64,000 bases of DNA from Dechloromonas sp. ZY10 (GTDB lineage: Bacteria; Pseudomonadota; Gammaproteobacteria; Burkholderiales; Rhodocyclaceae). The notes under the pieces were generated by a model. That model had not been told where the DNA came from and did not search any database. It saw only the letters and a program-made list of their open reading frames with translations. The stretch lies in assembly GCF_041378895.1 (NCBI RefSeq), contig NZ_CP144212.1, positions 399,001 to 463,000 of the forward strand. The letters are read 5' to 3'. Both the position numbers and the translations under genes were made by a program. Numbering within the stretch: position 1 is the stretch's first letter; every line of letters begins with the position of its first letter. Positions 1-9,915 of this stretch are shown here, one piece after another.

Positions 1-272
1 CCAGTTCGGAGCAGTCGACCGGGATCGGCCAGGTCAACCAGGCCCTGGCCCAGATGGACGACGTCACGCAGCAGAATGCGGCGCTGGTCGAGGAGGCCGC
101 TGCTGCTGCCGAATCGCTGGAAGAGCAGGCGCGCAACCTGAGCGATGTGGTTGCCCTGTTCCGGCTGGATGGCGCCGCCCCATCCGTCCCCGCGTATACC
201 CCGGCGCCGCTTGCGGTGGCCCGGCTGCCGGCAAAGGCGCCGGGGCGGGACAGTGAATGGGCCGAGTTCTAG
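1..272 (+). CDS. Methyl-accepting chemotaxis protein, C-terminal fragment (gene cut by window edge)
   Basis: The reading frame is open from base 3 and ends at a TAG at 270-272. The first 50 or so residues have the heptad pattern and the [15 protein letters not shown] signature of the MCP signalling hairpin just past its tip. This part binds CheA and CheW and controls kinase activity at the inner membrane. It is followed by a Pro/Ala-rich tail that ends in DSEWAEF. Such a tail often tethers methylation enzymes, but no canonical NWETF-type pentapeptide is clear. The ligand-binding domain and membrane segments lie upstream of the window, so the stimulus cannot be told. Confidence 0.9.
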   Translation, partial: SSEQSTGIGQVNQALAQMDDVTQQNAALVEEAAAAAESLEEQARNLSDVVALFRLDGAAPSVPAYTPAPLAVARLPAKAPGRDSEWAEF

Positions 273-324
273 GCTTTTCGATTACCCCGGCAGGGGGCAT
301 GATGGTTTCAGCGGACAGCCGGCA

Positions 325-344
325 GGCAAGGGTATATCCTTGCC
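325..344. promoter_or_regulatory. Inverted repeat upstream of the hybrid kinase gene
   Basis: The arms GGCAAGG (325-331) and CCTTGCC (338-344) are perfect complements around a 6-base spacer, 28 bases before the start of the next gene. A related dyad, GCAAGG-5-CCTTGC, lies before ntrB at 14781-14797. It could be an operator or a translation-blocking hairpin. No regulator can be named. Confidence 0.3.
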
Positions 345-371
345 CGGTGCAGAACTATCTCGCGGGCTGAC

Positions 372-2468
372 ATGCTCCTTCCCTTCGTCGCCAAATCTCC
401 AGCTCAGGCTTTTCGGCGCGCCACTTTGGCGACCGGCGTGATGTTCGTGCTGTTCGCACTGAGCTTTGCCATTTATGTCAGTACTGAAAAACGGATCGAC
501 CAGGCGAACGAGTTGCGGATCCGTTCCTTCCTGCTGGCCGACGAATTGCGCCAATCCTCCGATGACCTGACGCGCATGGTGCGCAGTTATGTCGCGACCG
601 GCGAGGTTGGTTACCGGCAGTATTTTTTCACCATTCTCGATATCCGTGAGGGCCGGCAGCCGCGTCCGCCCGATTATCACAATATTTACTGGGACCGGGT
701 CCTGGCGGGCGAGACCATGCCCGTCGGGGATGAAGCGGTGCCCTTGCTCGAATTGATGCGTCGGGCCGGATTCACGGCCGAGGAGTTCGCCAAGCTGAGC
801 GAAGCCAAGGCCAATTCGGATGTCCTGGTACGCCTCGAGCGGACGGCCATGCGCATGGTCGAGGAGCAGGGGGCGGCACCGGCCGAGGCCTTGTTGCTGG
901 TCCATGGGCGTGAGTACCACCAGGCCAAGGCAGCGATCATGAAGCCGATCGGCGAGTTTTACCGGATGGTCGACCTGCGGACGCAGGCGGCGGTCGAGGC
1001 GACCAGCCACATGGCCTGGGTGATGCGGCTGGTGTTCATCGTGTTCGCTTTGTTGCTGGTGCTGATGATCCGCTACCTCTACCAGACCTTGCGGACGACC
1101 CTGGGCGGCGATGTCGGCGCTGTTCATGCCCAGATCGAACGGCTCGCTGCCGGCGATTTTTCTGAACCGGCGGGTGCCGCCGGGCAGGGGGAGAACGTCC
1201 TTGGCTGGCTGGCGGAGACTCGGGGGCGTCTGCGCCGGATGGAACAGGCCCGGCGTCAGGCCGAGCGCGATAGCCGGCAGCAGCTTGAAGCCCTGGTCGG
1301 TCAGCGGACCGAGGAACTGACCGCTGCCAAGGAGGCTGCTGAAGCGGCCAGTCGGGCCAAGGGCGCCTTTGTCGCCAACATGTCGCACGAAATTCGCACG
1401 CCTCTGAATGCGATTACCGGGATGGCGCATCTGATGCGTCAGGGCGGGCTGCCTCCCGAGCAGATGGAGCGTCTCGAAAAGCTGGAAACCGCCGGGCGCC
1501 ACCTTTTTGCCATCGTTAATGACATTCTTGATTTGTCCAAGATTGAGGCCGGCAAGCTGGAGTTGGTGGACGAGCCGCTGTCGCCAGCTTGTCTGGTGAC
1601 TAATGTGCTGTCCATTCTGCAGGTTCAGGCGCAAGCACGAGGCCTGGAACTGAGCCACGAACTCGGGCCGGTATATGCTCCTCTCCGGGGGGATCCCGGA
1701 CGTTTGCAGCAAGGCCTGCTCAATTATGTCGGCAATGCCGTCAAGTTCACCGAGCGTGGCCGGGTGGTGGTGCGCCTCAAGCAGTTGGCCGAAAGCAGCG
1801 ACGATGTCTTGCTGCATTTTGCGGTCGAAGACAGCGGGATCGGGATTGCGCCTGAGGTTCTGCCCCGCCTGTTCGCATCCTTCGAACAGGCTGACAATTC
1901 GCATACCCGGCGTTTTGGCGGTACCGGTCTGGGCTTGGCGATTACCCGCAGGCTGGCGCAGATGATGGGAGGCGATGCCGGGGTCAGCAGTACCTTGGGC
2001 AAGGGGAGCCTGTTCTGGTTTACCGTGCGCTTGCGCAAGGGGCAGGTACCGACGCCGACTGTTTCTCCGTTGCCGGTCGCCGGACTGGCGCCTCCGGCTG
2101 GGCGGGTGTTGCTGGTCGAGGATGAGCCGATCAATTGCGAGATTGCGTTATCCCTATTGGCGGAGCTCAGTTCCTTGTTGCAGGTTGATGTGGCTGCGAA
2201 CGGCCGGATTGCGGTAGGTCTTGCGGGGGAAAATTTCTACGACTTGATTCTGATGGACATGCAGATGCCGGAAATGGATGGCTTGAGCGCCACCCGGGCC
2301 ATCCGGGCAATGCCGCAGCACGCGCAGACGCCGATCGTGGCAATGACCGCAAATGCCCTGGCCGAGAGCCGCACGGCCTGCAGCCAGGCCGGGATGAATG
2401 ATTTTCTGGCCAAGCCGGTGGAGCCGGCGGTGTTGTTTGCCATGGTGGGCAAGTGGTTGCAGAAGTAG
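372..2468 (+). CDS. Hybrid sensor histidine kinase with C-terminal receiver domain
   Basis: This 698-residue inner-membrane kinase has a first membrane helix at about 17-38 and a second at about 216-237. The roughly 175-residue region between them is presumably the periplasmic sensor. A HAMP-like linker and a coiled coil follow. The HisKA box [16 protein letters not shown] places the phospho-accepting His at about 339. The HATPase domain has the G1 box DSGIGI and the G2 box GGTGLGL. A receiver domain occupies about 570-698, with acidic VEDE and phospho-acceptor Asp in [13 protein letters not shown]. No output gene is adjacent: the next gene, gluQ, overlaps its 3' end by 16 bases and is unrelated. 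The partner and signal are unknown. The sensor region has no family I recognise. Confidence 0.92.
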   Translation: MLLPFVAKSPAQAFRRATLATGVMFVLFALSFAIYVSTEKRIDQANELRIRSFLLADELRQSSDDLTRMVRSYVATGEVGYRQYFFTILDIREGRQPRPPDYHNIYWDRVLAGETMPVGDEAVPLLELMRRAGFTAEEFAKLSEAKANSDVLVRLERTAMRMVEEQGAAPAEALLLVHGREYHQAKAAIMKPIGEFYRMVDLRTQAAVEATSHMAWVMRLVFIVFALLLVLMIRYLYQTLRTTLGGDVGAVHAQIERLAAGDFSEPAGAAGQGENVLGWLAETRGRLRRMEQARRQAERDSRQQLEALVGQRTEELTAAKEAAEAASRAKGAFVANMSHEIRTPLNAITGMAHLMRQGGLPPEQMERLEKLETAGRHLFAIVNDILDLSKIEAGKLELVDEPLSPACLVTNVLSILQVQAQARGLELSHELGPVYAPLRGDPGRLQQGLLNYVGNAVKFTERGRVVVRLKQLAESSDDVLLHFAVEDSGIGIAPEVLPRLFASFEQADNSHTRRFGGTGLGLAITRRLAQMMGGDAGVSSTLGKGSLFWFTVRLRKGQVPTPTVSPLPVAGLAPPAGRVLLVEDEPINCEIALSLLAELSSLLQVDVAANGRIAVGLAGENFYDLILMDMQMPEMDGLSATRAIRAMPQHAQTPIVAMTANALAESRTACSQAGMNDFLAKPVEPAVLFAMVGKWLQK

Positions 2469-3379
2469 CGGCAGTTTTGCCGCAGGCGCAGTATCGCGGG
2501 CGCTTTGCGCCGTCGCCGACCGGGCCTTTGCATTTTGGCTCGCTGGTGGCGGCAGTCGGCAGCTATCTTGATGCCCGCAGCCAAGACGGCGAATGGCTGG
2601 TGCGGATCGAGGATGTCGATACTCCGCGCTGCCAGCCGGGAATGGGCGACGCGATCCTGCGCAGTCTCGATGCCTTCGGCTTCGCCTGGGATCGCGAGGT
2701 GATCTGGCAAAGCCGGCGCAGCGAGGCCTATGCTGCAGCGCTCGATGAGTTAAGGCGGCGCGGTCTGGCCTATGCGTGTGGTTGTTCACGCAAGGAAATC
2801 GCTGATTCGGCGACGCGGCCGGCGGTCGATGGCGGTTTGGCCTACCCCGGGACGTGTCGTGACGGCCTGGCGCCAGGGCGTAGCGCGCGGGCGTGGCGCC
2901 TGCGCGTGCCGGACCAGCGGATCGGTTGCGTGGACCGGATTCAGGGCGAGGTTGCGCAGCACCTGGCCGAGGATGTTGGCGATTTCGTCCTGCTGCGGGC
3001 AGACGGTTTGTTTGCTTATCAACTTGCTGTCACGGTCGACGACCAGTTTCAGCAAATTTCCGACATCGTGCGCGGTGCCGACTTGCTCGATTCGACGCCG
3101 CGCCAACTCTGGTTGCAGCATTGTCTGGGGGCGCCAACGCCGCGTTATGCGCATTTGCCAGTGGTTGCCAACGCCGCCGGCGAAAAGCTCTCGAAGCAGA
3201 CACGGGCTGCCGCGATTGATCCCGCGCAGGCCGCGCCGCAACTGGTGGCCGCGCTGCGTTTTCTCGGGCAGCCGGTGCCGGACGAACTGGTGTGCGCATC
3301 ACTTGCCGAGGTCTGGGCTTGGGCGCTGGCGCACTGGGATTTCGCGCGGATTCCGCAGCAGCGGGCGGCGATCATTTAA
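2453..3379 (+). CDS. gluQ: Glutamyl-Q tRNA(Asp) synthetase
   Basis: This truncated paralogue of glutamyl-tRNA synthetase lacks the anticodon-binding domain. It charges Glu onto queuosine at the wobble position of tRNA(Asp). The class I motif appears as [12 protein letters not shown] near residue 22 and the KMSKS equivalent as KLSKQ. The zinc-site cysteines are visible as CGC followed later by YPGTC. At 308 residues it matches the family. The GTG/ATG choice is tight: the ATG at 2453 lies inside the end of the kinase gene, and translation from there adds about 12 residues before the conserved [11 protein letters not shown]. Translational coupling to the upstream gene is possible. Confidence 0.95.
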   Translation: MVAEVAAVLPQAQYRGRFAPSPTGPLHFGSLVAAVGSYLDARSQDGEWLVRIEDVDTPRCQPGMGDAILRSLDAFGFAWDREVIWQSRRSEAYAAALDELRRRGLAYACGCSRKEIADSATRPAVDGGLAYPGTCRDGLAPGRSARAWRLRVPDQRIGCVDRIQGEVAQHLAEDVGDFVLLRADGLFAYQLAVTVDDQFQQISDIVRGADLLDSTPRQLWLQHCLGAPTPRYAHLPVVANAAGEKLSKQTRAAAIDPAQAAPQLVAALRFLGQPVPDELVCASLAEVWAWALAHWDFARIPQQRAAII

Positions 3380-3446
3380 CTGCGCTTGCACCCTTTGGCT
3401 CTTTGACCGGGGGGCAGGATCGGGTCCGTAGTTGTTGGTGCACAGC

Positions 3447-4613
3447 CTAGTCGTCGGTGCGGTCGGTTGGCAGTACCAGATTGGCCGCCAGTCGGACCAA
3501 GCCGTAGCTGGCCCAGCGCAACAGGCGCGAAGGCCATGGCTGGCGCTCGAACTCGCCAGCGCGCATGCGCCGGGCCCCGCTGGCGAGAGCCTGTTCGACG
3601 CGCGCCTGCAGTTGTTCGGCAAAGCGCCGGTCGGCGACGACCAGATTGGCCTCCTTGGCCAGCAGCAGACTGAAAGGGTCGATATTCGACGAACCGACGG
3701 TTGCCCATGTGCCGTCGATGACCGCCACCTTGGCGTGGAGGAAGCTCTTTTCGTACTCGAAAATCTCGATTCCGGCTGCTAGCGCACTGCGGTAGAGCGT
3801 TTGCGTCGCATAACGCAGTAGCGGATGGTCGCTCTTGCCCTGCAGCAGGATGCGTACTCGTACCCCGCGGCGGGCGGCGGCGTAAAGGGCGCGGCCGAAG
3901 CGGACGCCGGGCAGGAAGTAGGCGTTGGCAATCAGGATTTCGCGGCGGGCGCTGCGGATCGCATCGAGATAGGCGTTGAGAATGTCGGCGCGGTGGCGGA
4001 TATTGTCGCGAATGACGAAGGCGGCACTCTGGTCGCCGACCTGCGGCGGCGTTGCCGGTTGGGTGTCGAGCAGGCGATAACGGCGCTTGAAGTTGGCCCA
4101 GGCGACAATTTCCCACATCCGCCGCATGTTCTGATGCATCCGGGCGACCAGCGGGCCTTCGACCTGTACTGCGTAGTCGTAGCGCGGGCGCATCTCGGGC
4201 GGGGCGTTGTCGTCGTCGACGATGTTGATGCCACCGATGAAAGCGATCCGGCCATCGATCACCGCCAGCTTGCGGTGCAGGCGGCGGAGGCGGTGACGGC
4301 GCAGCCGGAAGCGGGCGAACTCGGGGCGATAAAGCATGGCCTGCACGCCAGCTGCGAGCAGTTGCGGCAGAAAATCGGCGGGGAAATTCCGCCCGCCAAA
4401 GCCGTCGACCGTGACATGTACCCGCACCCCGCGCAGCGCCGCCCGGCACAGCGCGGCGCTGACCGCCTGGCCAATGGCATCGTTGGCGTAGATATAGCTT
4501 TCGAGGTGAATGTCGCGGCAGGCGCTGTCAAGTGCGGCGAGCAGGGCGGGAAAATACTCGCGTCCCGACTCAAGGAGGGTCAACCGGTTGCCGGGAATCT
4601 GCTCAGGAGGCAT
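3447..4613 (-). CDS. clsB: Cardiolipin synthase B-type phospholipase D family protein
   Basis: The 388-residue protein carries two HKD motifs of the phospholipase D superfamily: HRKLAVIDGRIAFIGGIN (about residue 113) and HAKVAVIDGTWATVGSSNID (about residue 293). Each His/Lys/Asp set forms half of the active site that transfers phosphatidyl groups to make cardiolipin. There is no N-terminal membrane hairpin, which fits ClsB rather than ClsA. It overlaps by 11 bases the upstream endonuclease/exonuclease/phosphatase-family gene. The same pair, ybhP-clsB, is found in E. coli, which supports both calls and a single transcript. Confidence 0.93.
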   Translation of the reverse strand: MPPEQIPGNRLTLLESGREYFPALLAALDSACRDIHLESYIYANDAIGQAVSAALCRAALRGVRVHVTVDGFGGRNFPADFLPQLLAAGVQAMLYRPEFARFRLRRHRLRRLHRKLAVIDGRIAFIGGINIVDDDNAPPEMRPRYDYAVQVEGPLVARMHQNMRRMWEIVAWANFKRRYRLLDTQPATPPQVGDQSAAFVIRDNIRHRADILNAYLDAIRSARREILIANAYFLPGVRFGRALYAAARRGVRVRILLQGKSDHPLLRYATQTLYRSALAAGIEIFEYEKSFLHAKVAVIDGTWATVGSSNIDPFSLLLAKEANLVVADRRFAEQLQARVEQALASGARRMRAGEFERQPWPSRLLRWASYGLVRLAANLVLPTDRTDD

Positions 4614-5358
4614 GCCGCGTCAGGTGGGCTGAGAGCGCGGCGTGGTCGGAAATGGCCGACCACGGCGGGCCGTGGTGGATTTCGGTACGGTGCACGGCGA
4701 AGCCGCGCAGGTAGATGCGGTCGAGGCGGAACATCGGCAAGGCGGCCGGAAAACTGCGCGCCGGGATGCCGCGTGGACAGCTGAAGGCTTCGCTCAGGCC
4801 GAGGCGGCGGGCAAGCTGGTCACCGGCGCGGTTGCGCCAGTCGTTGAAATCGCCGGCGATGATCAGCGGTGCCTGCGGGTCGGCCTCGCGGTCGAGATAG
4901 TCGGCCAGCGCCTCCATCTGCCGCCGCCGCGAATGACCGAACAGCGACAGGTGCACGCAGACACAATGGGCGACGGTTTCCGGCAACTGGATGCGGCAGT
5001 GCAGCAGGCCGCGTTTTTCAAAGTGCAGGTGGGTGACGTCCTGGTTGTGGCTGTGCAGGATCGGAAAGCGCGACAGGATCGCGTTGCCGTGGTGGCCGTG
5101 GTCGTAGATCATGTTGCGCCCGTAGGCGCTGTCCAGCCAGTGCTCGTCGGCGAGGAACTCGTGCTGCGGCGCGGCCGGCCAGTCGGCATGATTTTCGGCG
5201 TGCTGCAGGTGCAGGCCCTGGACTTCCTGCAGGAAGACGATGTCCGGGTTGAGATGGCGCAGCCGCTCGCGCAACTCGTGCACCATCATCCGCCGGTTGA
5301 ATTGCGAAAAGCCCTTGTGGATGTTGTAGGTGGCGACATGCAGCGCGGGCATTTTCAT
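4603..5358 (-). CDS. Endonuclease/exonuclease/phosphatase family protein (YbhP-like)
   Basis: The 251-residue protein shows the metal-dependent EEP fold: an N-terminal ATYNIHKG strand, FLQEVQG with the metal-binding Glu, a central HLSLFGHSRRRQ segment, IIAGDFNDW, and ISDHAALSAHL with the C-terminal catalytic His. Substrates in this superfamily range from DNA to phospholipid headgroups. Its position directly upstream of clsB, with overlapping ends as in the E. coli ybhP-clsB pair, suggests a role linked to membrane lipids, but that is inference. No signal peptide is visible. Confidence 0.88.
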   Translation of the reverse strand: MKMPALHVATYNIHKGFSQFNRRMMVHELRERLRHLNPDIVFLQEVQGLHLQHAENHADWPAAPQHEFLADEHWLDSAYGRNMIYDHGHHGNAILSRFPILHSHNQDVTHLHFEKRGLLHCRIQLPETVAHCVCVHLSLFGHSRRRQMEALADYLDREADPQAPLIIAGDFNDWRNRAGDQLARRLGLSEAFSCPRGIPARSFPAALPMFRLDRIYLRGFAVHRTEIHHGPPWSAISDHAALSAHLTRHAS

Positions 5359-5371
5359 CGTCGGGGCCGCT

Positions 5372-6469
5372 TCAGGAAATCGCCAGCATCCGGTCCAGTG
5401 CCAGCTTGGCCGCAGCCGTTTCGTGTTCCGGCACCTTGATCTGATTGACCACCTTGCCCTCGGCCAGGTTTTCCAGCGTCCACGCCAGGTGCTGCGGGTC
5501 GATCCGCTGCATCGTCGAGCACATGCAGATGGTGGTGGCCATGAACTGCACGATCTTGTTCTGCGGCAGCACTTCCTTGGCCAGGCGGTCGACCAGATTG
5601 AGCTCGGTGCCGACCAGCCAGCGCGTGCCTTCCGGTGCTTCCTTGATGGTCTTGACGATGTGCTCGGTCGAACCGACGTAGTCGGAGGCGGCGCAGACTT
5701 CGAAGTTGCACTCCGGGTGGGCGATCACCTTGCCCTCGGGATACTTGGCGCGGAAGGCGTCGATGTGCGACTTCTGGAACATCTGGTGCACCGAGCAGTG
5801 GCCTTTCCACAGCAGGATGCGCGCCTTCTTGATCTGGGCCGGGGTGAGACCGCCCATTTCCAGATCCGGGTCCCAGACCACCATTTCGTCCATCGCGAAA
5901 CCCATGTTGTGGCCGGTCCAGCGACCCAGGTGCTGATCGGGGAAGAACAGCACTTTCGGGCGCTGGTCAAAGGCCCATTTGGCGATAGTGCCGGCATTCG
6001 AAGAGGTGCACACGATGCCGCCGTGCTCGCCGCAGAAGGCTTTGAGGTCTGCGGCCGAGTTGATGTAGGTGACGGGGGTGACTTCTTTTTCGACATCGAT
6101 CACCGCGCCTAGCTCGCGCCAGCAGCGTTCGACCTTGGCCAGGTTGGCCATGTCGGCCATCGAACAGCCGGCGGCAAGATCGGGCAGGATCGCGATCTGG
6201 TTGGGTGCGGTCATGATGTCGGCGACTTCGGCCATGAAGTGCACGCCGCAGAAGACGACATATTCCGAGTCGGTTTGCGAGGCGAGGCGCGACAGCTTGA
6301 GTGAGTCGCCGGTCAGATCGGCATGCTGATAGACGTCGGCACGCTGGTAATGGTGGCAGAGGATCACGGCCTTCTTGCCGAGCTTGGCGCGGGCAGCGCG
6401 GATGCGTTCCTGACAGGCTTCGTCGGAGAGGCTGTTGAACGGGTCGAAGGAAATGGTCGCGGTTTGCAT
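5372..6469 (-). CDS. nadA: Quinolinate synthase A
   Basis: NadA condenses iminoaspartate with dihydroxyacetone phosphate to quinolinate, the first ring intermediate in de novo NAD synthesis, using a [4Fe-4S] cluster. The 365-residue sequence has AVILCHHYQRADVYQHAD near the N-terminus and FCGVHFMAE, HPECNFEVC and ICMCSTM, which supply candidate cluster cysteines. The length fits the family. It is a monocistronic-looking unit: the gap of 78 bases upstream holds a copy of the ACGGTCGACCGT palindrome. Neither nadB nor nadC is in the window. Confidence 0.97.
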   Translation of the reverse strand: MQTATISFDPFNSLSDEACQERIRAARAKLGKKAVILCHHYQRADVYQHADLTGDSLKLSRLASQTDSEYVVFCGVHFMAEVADIMTAPNQIAILPDLAAGCSMADMANLAKVERCWRELGAVIDVEKEVTPVTYINSAADLKAFCGEHGGIVCTSSNAGTIAKWAFDQRPKVLFFPDQHLGRWTGHNMGFAMDEMVVWDPDLEMGGLTPAQIKKARILLWKGHCSVHQMFQKSHIDAFRAKYPEGKVIAHPECNFEVCAASDYVGSTEHIVKTIKEAPEGTRWLVGTELNLVDRLAKEVLPQNKIVQFMATTICMCSTMQRIDPQHLAWTLENLAEGKVVNQIKVPEHETAAAKLALDRMLAIS

Positions 6470-6508
6470 GCTGAGACAGAGTGTAAGGGTTGGTTTTTGT
6501 CGATTTTT

Positions 6509-6520
6509 ACGGTCGACCGT
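6509..6520. repeat. Palindromic repeat ACGGTCGACCGT, copy 1
   Basis: A perfect 12-base palindrome with T-rich left and A-rich right flanks (TTTTT before, GAAAA after) lies in the 78-base gap between the end of the rhodanese gene and the start of nadA. As RNA it would form a 9-bp hairpin with a UCGA loop. Confidence 0.85.
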
Positions 6521-6547
6521 GAAAATTCGCGAAAATGCCTGGCCGCA

Positions 6548-7000
6548 TCAGCCCTGGTGCCAGGGCAGTCCGGCCTTGCGCCAGCCGCCGATGTGACCGC
6601 GCTGACCGTTGGCGTCCTTGTCGCCCTCGAAGCCTTCAAGGATGTTGTAGCAATTGGTGAAACCCACTTCGCAGGCCGTGCTGGCGGCGCCAATCGAGCG
6701 CACGCCGCTACGGCAGAGGAACATCACCAGCGCTTCGCGATCGACCTGGCGGGTCAGTTCGGCAACGAAGTGCGGATTGCGCGTACCGCCCGGGTACTGG
6801 TTCCATTCGATTTCGACTGCCTGCGGTACCCGGCCGACCCAGTCCCATTCGGCACGGGTGCGCACATCGACCAGACGGGCGCCGGGCGCCTGCTGCAGGA
6901 GCAGGTAGGCTTCCGCCGGCAATAGTTCGCCCTGATAGGGGCGGCCCAGGCCTTCGGCACGCGCCTGCGCCAGGCGCAAAATTTCGGTAATCGTTCCCAT
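6548..7000 (-). CDS. Rhodanese-like domain protein
   Basis: The 150-residue single-domain cytoplasmic protein has ARLVDVRTRAEW near residue 41 and the active-site loop FLCRSGVRS with the persulfide-forming Cys at about 96. It probably moves sulfane sulfur or cyanide-derived sulfur, but the acceptor is unknown. The start ATG is the complement of 6998-7000. It is divergent from the cation efflux gene with about 47 bases between the chosen starts. Its 3' end is followed by a palindromic repeat copy that could act as a terminator. Confidence 0.9.
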   Translation of the reverse strand: MGTITEILRLAQARAEGLGRPYQGELLPAEAYLLLQQAPGARLVDVRTRAEWDWVGRVPQAVEIEWNQYPGGTRNPHFVAELTRQVDREALVMFLCRSGVRSIGAASTACEVGFTNCYNILEGFEGDKDANGQRGHIGGWRKAGLPWHQG

Positions 7001-7047
7001 GGGTGGCGGCTGCTAGAATCCAGGGGCGTAAGTATAGGGCAGAGACG

Positions 7048-8208
7048 ATGGCAGAGGGCGAATTCGACCTGGGCAGTAACGGCGCGTTGCGTCACGCGGA
7101 GGCGCAGCGCGCCACCTGGCTGAGTGCCGGCGTCAATCTGCTGCTGACTCTGGCGCAGTTGCTGGTCGGCTGGCTGGCGCACTCGCAGTCGCTGCTGGCG
7201 CATGGTCTGCATTCCTTTTCCGATCTGCTGTCGGATTTTCTGGTGCTTTTTGCTACCCGCCAGAGCGCGCACCCGGCTGATGCTGCGCATCCGTATGGTC
7301 ATGCCCGCTTTGAAACGGCTGCGACGCTGATCCTCGGAACTTCCCTGGCGCTGATCGGCGGTGGCATCCTCTGGGATTGCGCCAGTCGTCTGCAGCAGGG
7401 CGAGGCACCGCCTGCGGTGGCGGCAGCGGCCTTCTGGGTTGCCTTGGCCACGGTGGTTGCCAAGGAAGGGTTATATCGTTACCTGGCGGCAGTAGCCGAT
7501 CGCCTGCGTTCGAAATTACTGTTGGCCAATGCCCTGCATACCCGGGCTGATGCCGCTTCGGCCCTGGTGGTGGTGGTCGGTGTCGGCGGTGCCTTGCTCG
7601 GCTGGCCTTTGCTTGACTTGCTGGCAGCTGCCTTGATGGGCCTGATGATTCTGCGCCTGGGCGGCGAACTGGGGCTGGGGGCGCTGCGCGAACTGATCGA
7701 TACCGGGCTGGAGGCTGCCGAGGTTGCGGCGCTGACCACGACGGTCCGGGCGGTGTCCGGAGTAGTTGGCGAGCCCCGGCTCAGGACCCGGCGGATGGCG
7801 CAGCATGTGCTGGTCGATGCACATGTTCAGGTCCGGCCACGGATCAGCGTCTCCGAAGGGCACCGGGTGGCCGAGGCAGTACGTGAGCGCCTGCTGGCGA
7901 TGCACCGGGATGTCCTTGATGTACTGGTTCATATCGACCCCGAGGACGATGGGCAGGCTTTGCCGGCGCCTGGTTTGCCGACGCGCGACGCCATCATGGC
8001 GGTGTTGGCGCCCGGGCTGGCGGGGTGGCCGCCGCTGGAGCGGATGGAGTTGCACTACCTCGGCGGACGCCTGGAAATCGAATTGTTCTTCACTGCGGCC
8101 TTGCCGGCAGGGGCGGGGCTGGAGGCGCTCGAGGCCCGGATTGCGGCAGCCTGGCCGGAGGTCGGTGGGCTGCGCAACTTGGCGGTCTGGGTGCGCCACG
8201 CACCGTAA
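7048..8208 (+). CDS. Cation diffusion facilitator family transporter
   Basis: This inner-membrane H+-coupled divalent cation exporter (Zn, Fe, Co or Mn) has hydrophobic helices across about residues 25-210 and a cytoplasmic C-terminal domain. The HxxxD-type metal sites of the family are visible in HSFSDLLSDF (helix 2) and HTRADAAS (helix 5). The cytoplasmic domain has VDAHVQVRP and HRVAEAVRERL, typical of the CDF dimerisation domain, and then about 90 extra C-terminal residues. The ATG at 7048 is preferred to a GTG at 7003, because the latter adds 15 non-conserved residues and lies against the divergent rhodanese start. Metal specificity cannot be read from these motifs. Confidence 0.9.
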   Translation: MAEGEFDLGSNGALRHAEAQRATWLSAGVNLLLTLAQLLVGWLAHSQSLLAHGLHSFSDLLSDFLVLFATRQSAHPADAAHPYGHARFETAATLILGTSLALIGGGILWDCASRLQQGEAPPAVAAAAFWVALATVVAKEGLYRYLAAVADRLRSKLLLANALHTRADAASALVVVVGVGGALLGWPLLDLLAAALMGLMILRLGGELGLGALRELIDTGLEAAEVAALTTTVRAVSGVVGEPRLRTRRMAQHVLVDAHVQVRPRISVSEGHRVAEAVRERLLAMHRDVLDVLVHIDPEDDGQALPAPGLPTRDAIMAVLAPGLAGWPPLERMELHYLGGRLEIELFFTAALPAGAGLEALEARIAAAWPEVGGLRNLAVWVRHAP

Positions 8209-8229
8209 CGGTGCTGCCCCTGGTGGATG

Positions 8230-8246
8230 CGCACCAATTGCGTGCA
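8230..8246. promoter_or_regulatory. NtrC-like binding site upstream of glnA
   Basis: GCACCAATTGCGTGCA (8231-8246) matches 14 of 16 bases of the NtrC dyad GCACCA-N4-TGGTGCA-type consensus as I recall it. It lies about 80 bases upstream of a -24/-12 promoter, a normal enhancer distance, and ntrB-ntrC are in the same window. Confidence 0.6.
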
Positions 8247-8308
8247 TGGATTCTTTTGGCGACGAGCTTATCCCCTTGTGGCACAATAGAAAGTTGAGTC
8301 GCAGGCAG

Positions 8309-8324
8309 TGGCATGCTTCCTGCT
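8309..8324 (+). promoter_or_regulatory. Sigma-54 (-24/-12) promoter of glnA
   Basis: TGGCATGCTTCCTGCT carries the invariant GG and GC with exactly 10 bases between them, as required for RpoN promoters. It deviates from TGGCAC-N5-TTGC at two positions. Transcription would start near 8336, leaving a leader of about 60 bases with the Shine-Dalgarno TTAGGAGA before the ATG. Confidence 0.65.
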
Positions 8325-8396
8325 AGCAAACAGCGTTGCGATTTTTGATTGGCGCCGGACAGCCCGGCACATTGTTTTCTTAGGAGACTAACGCTT

Positions 8397-9815
8397 ATGG
8401 CAACCCCGCAAGACGTGATGAAGATGGTCAAGGAAAACGACGCCAAGTTCGTCGATTTCCGTTTCACCGACACCCGTGGCAAGGAACAGCACGTCACCGT
8501 GCCGGTCTCCGCCTTTGACGAAGACAAGTTCGAAAACGGTCACGCTTTCGACGGCTCCTCCATCGCTGGCTGGAAGGGTATCCAGGCTTCCGACATGATC
8601 CTGATGCCGGATCCCGCTACCGCCTACATCGACCCGTTCTTTGACGAAACCACCGTGGTTCTGTCCTGCGACGTCGTCGATCCTGCCGACGGCCGTGGCT
8701 ACGACCGCGATCCGCGCTCCATCGCCAAGCGCGCTGAAGCCTACCTGAAGTCCTCCGGCATCGGCGATACCGCCTATTTCGGCCCGGAACCCGAATTCTT
8801 CATTTTCGATGGCGTCGAATGGTCGGTCGACATGTCCGGCTGCTCGCTGAAGATCCACTCCGCCGAAGCCTCCTGGGGTTCCGGTGAGAAGAACGACGCC
8901 GTTGGCGGCGCCACCGGCCACCGTCCGACCGTCAAGGGCGGCTACTTCCCGGTCCCGCCGATCGACAGCCTGCACGACATCCGCTCCGCCATGGTCCTGA
9001 CCCTGGAAGCCATCGGCTGCCCGGTCGAAGTGCACCACCACGAAGTGGCCAACGCTGGCCAGTGCGAAATCGGTACCGTCTTCAACACCCTGGTCAAGCG
9101 TGCCGACCAGACCCAGATGCTGAAGTACGTGGTGCACAACGTTGCCCACCAGTACGGCAAGACCGCCACCTTCATGCCCAAGCCGATCGTTGGCGACAAC
9201 GGTTCCGGCATGCACGTGCACCAGTCGATCTGGAAGGACGGCAAGAACCTGTTCGCAGGCGACCAGTACGCCGGCCTGTCTGAAACCGCCCTGTTCTACA
9301 TCGGCGGCATCATCAAGCACGCCAAGGCCCTGAACGCGATCACCAACCCGGGTACCAACTCCTACAAGCGTCTGGTCCCGCACTACGAAGCTCCGGTCAA
9401 GCTGGCTTACTCCGCCAAGAACCGTTCCGCTTCGATCCGCATCCCGTTCGTCGCCTCGACCAAGGCCCGTCGTATCGAAACCCGCTTCCCGGATCCGATC
9501 GCCAACCCGTACCTGTGCTTTGCCGCTCTGCTGATGGCTGGTCTGGACGGTATCCAGAACAAGATCCACCCGGGCGATCCGGCTGACAAGAACCTGTACG
9601 ATCTGCCGCCGGAAGAAGACGCGCTGATCCCGACCGTTTGCGCCTCGCTCGAAGAAGCTCTGGCCAATCTGGACAAGGATCGCGAGTTCCTGACCCGTGG
9701 CGGTGTCTTCTCCAACGACTGGATCGATGCCTACATCGCCCTGAAGATGGAAGAAGTCAATCGTATCCGCATGACCACCCATCCGGTCGAGTTCGATATG
9801 TACTACAGCTGCTAA
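8397..9815 (+). CDS. glnA: Glutamine synthetase type I
   Basis: GlnA makes glutamine from glutamate, ammonia and ATP and is the main ammonia-assimilating enzyme. The 472-residue sequence has [11 protein letters not shown], the PEPEFFIFD metal site, the glutamate-binding [12 protein letters not shown] loop, and NLYDLPPEE with Tyr at about 401, the adenylylation target of GlnE in the type I-beta group. The start at 8397 has the Shine-Dalgarno AGGAGA 8 bases away; the in-frame codons further upstream are not conserved. The gene is strongly biased to C-ending codons, as in highly expressed genes. Control by NtrC and sigma-54 is suggested by the sites at 8230 and 8309, and a strong terminator follows. 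Confidence 0.98.
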   Translation: MATPQDVMKMVKENDAKFVDFRFTDTRGKEQHVTVPVSAFDEDKFENGHAFDGSSIAGWKGIQASDMILMPDPATAYIDPFFDETTVVLSCDVVDPADGRGYDRDPRSIAKRAEAYLKSSGIGDTAYFGPEPEFFIFDGVEWSVDMSGCSLKIHSAEASWGSGEKNDAVGGATGHRPTVKGGYFPVPPIDSLHDIRSAMVLTLEAIGCPVEVHHHEVANAGQCEIGTVFNTLVKRADQTQMLKYVVHNVAHQYGKTATFMPKPIVGDNGSGMHVHQSIWKDGKNLFAGDQYAGLSETALFYIGGIIKHAKALNAITNPGTNSYKRLVPHYEAPVKLAYSAKNRSASIRIPFVASTKARRIETRFPDPIANPYLCFAALLMAGLDGIQNKIHPGDPADKNLYDLPPEEDALIPTVCASLEEALANLDKDREFLTRGGVFSNDWIDAYIALKMEEVNRIRMTTHPVEFDMYYSC

Positions 9816-9835
9816 GCAGCCACTGTAGTAGCCAG

Positions 9836-9863
9836 AAGGCGGGACTTGTTCCCGCCTTTTTTA
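9836..9863 (+). terminator. Rho-independent terminator of glnA
   Basis: The perfect 9-bp stem AAGGCGGGA (9836-9844) / TCCCGCCTT (9850-9858) has a 5-base loop and runs into TTTTTTATT. It starts 20 bases after the glnA stop. Confidence 0.93.
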
Positions 9864-9915
9864 TTGTCGTTGCAAGACGCAGTCAGTTCGGTAGACTTGC
9901 CCTCCGGAGGAGTTC

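Noticed and set aside
282..1904. 540-codon minus-strand frame opposite the hybrid kinase
   Set aside because: Antisense shadow of a gene with clear kinase motifs.
8388..9782. 464-codon minus-strand frame opposite glnA
   Set aside because: Antisense shadow of highly biased codons.
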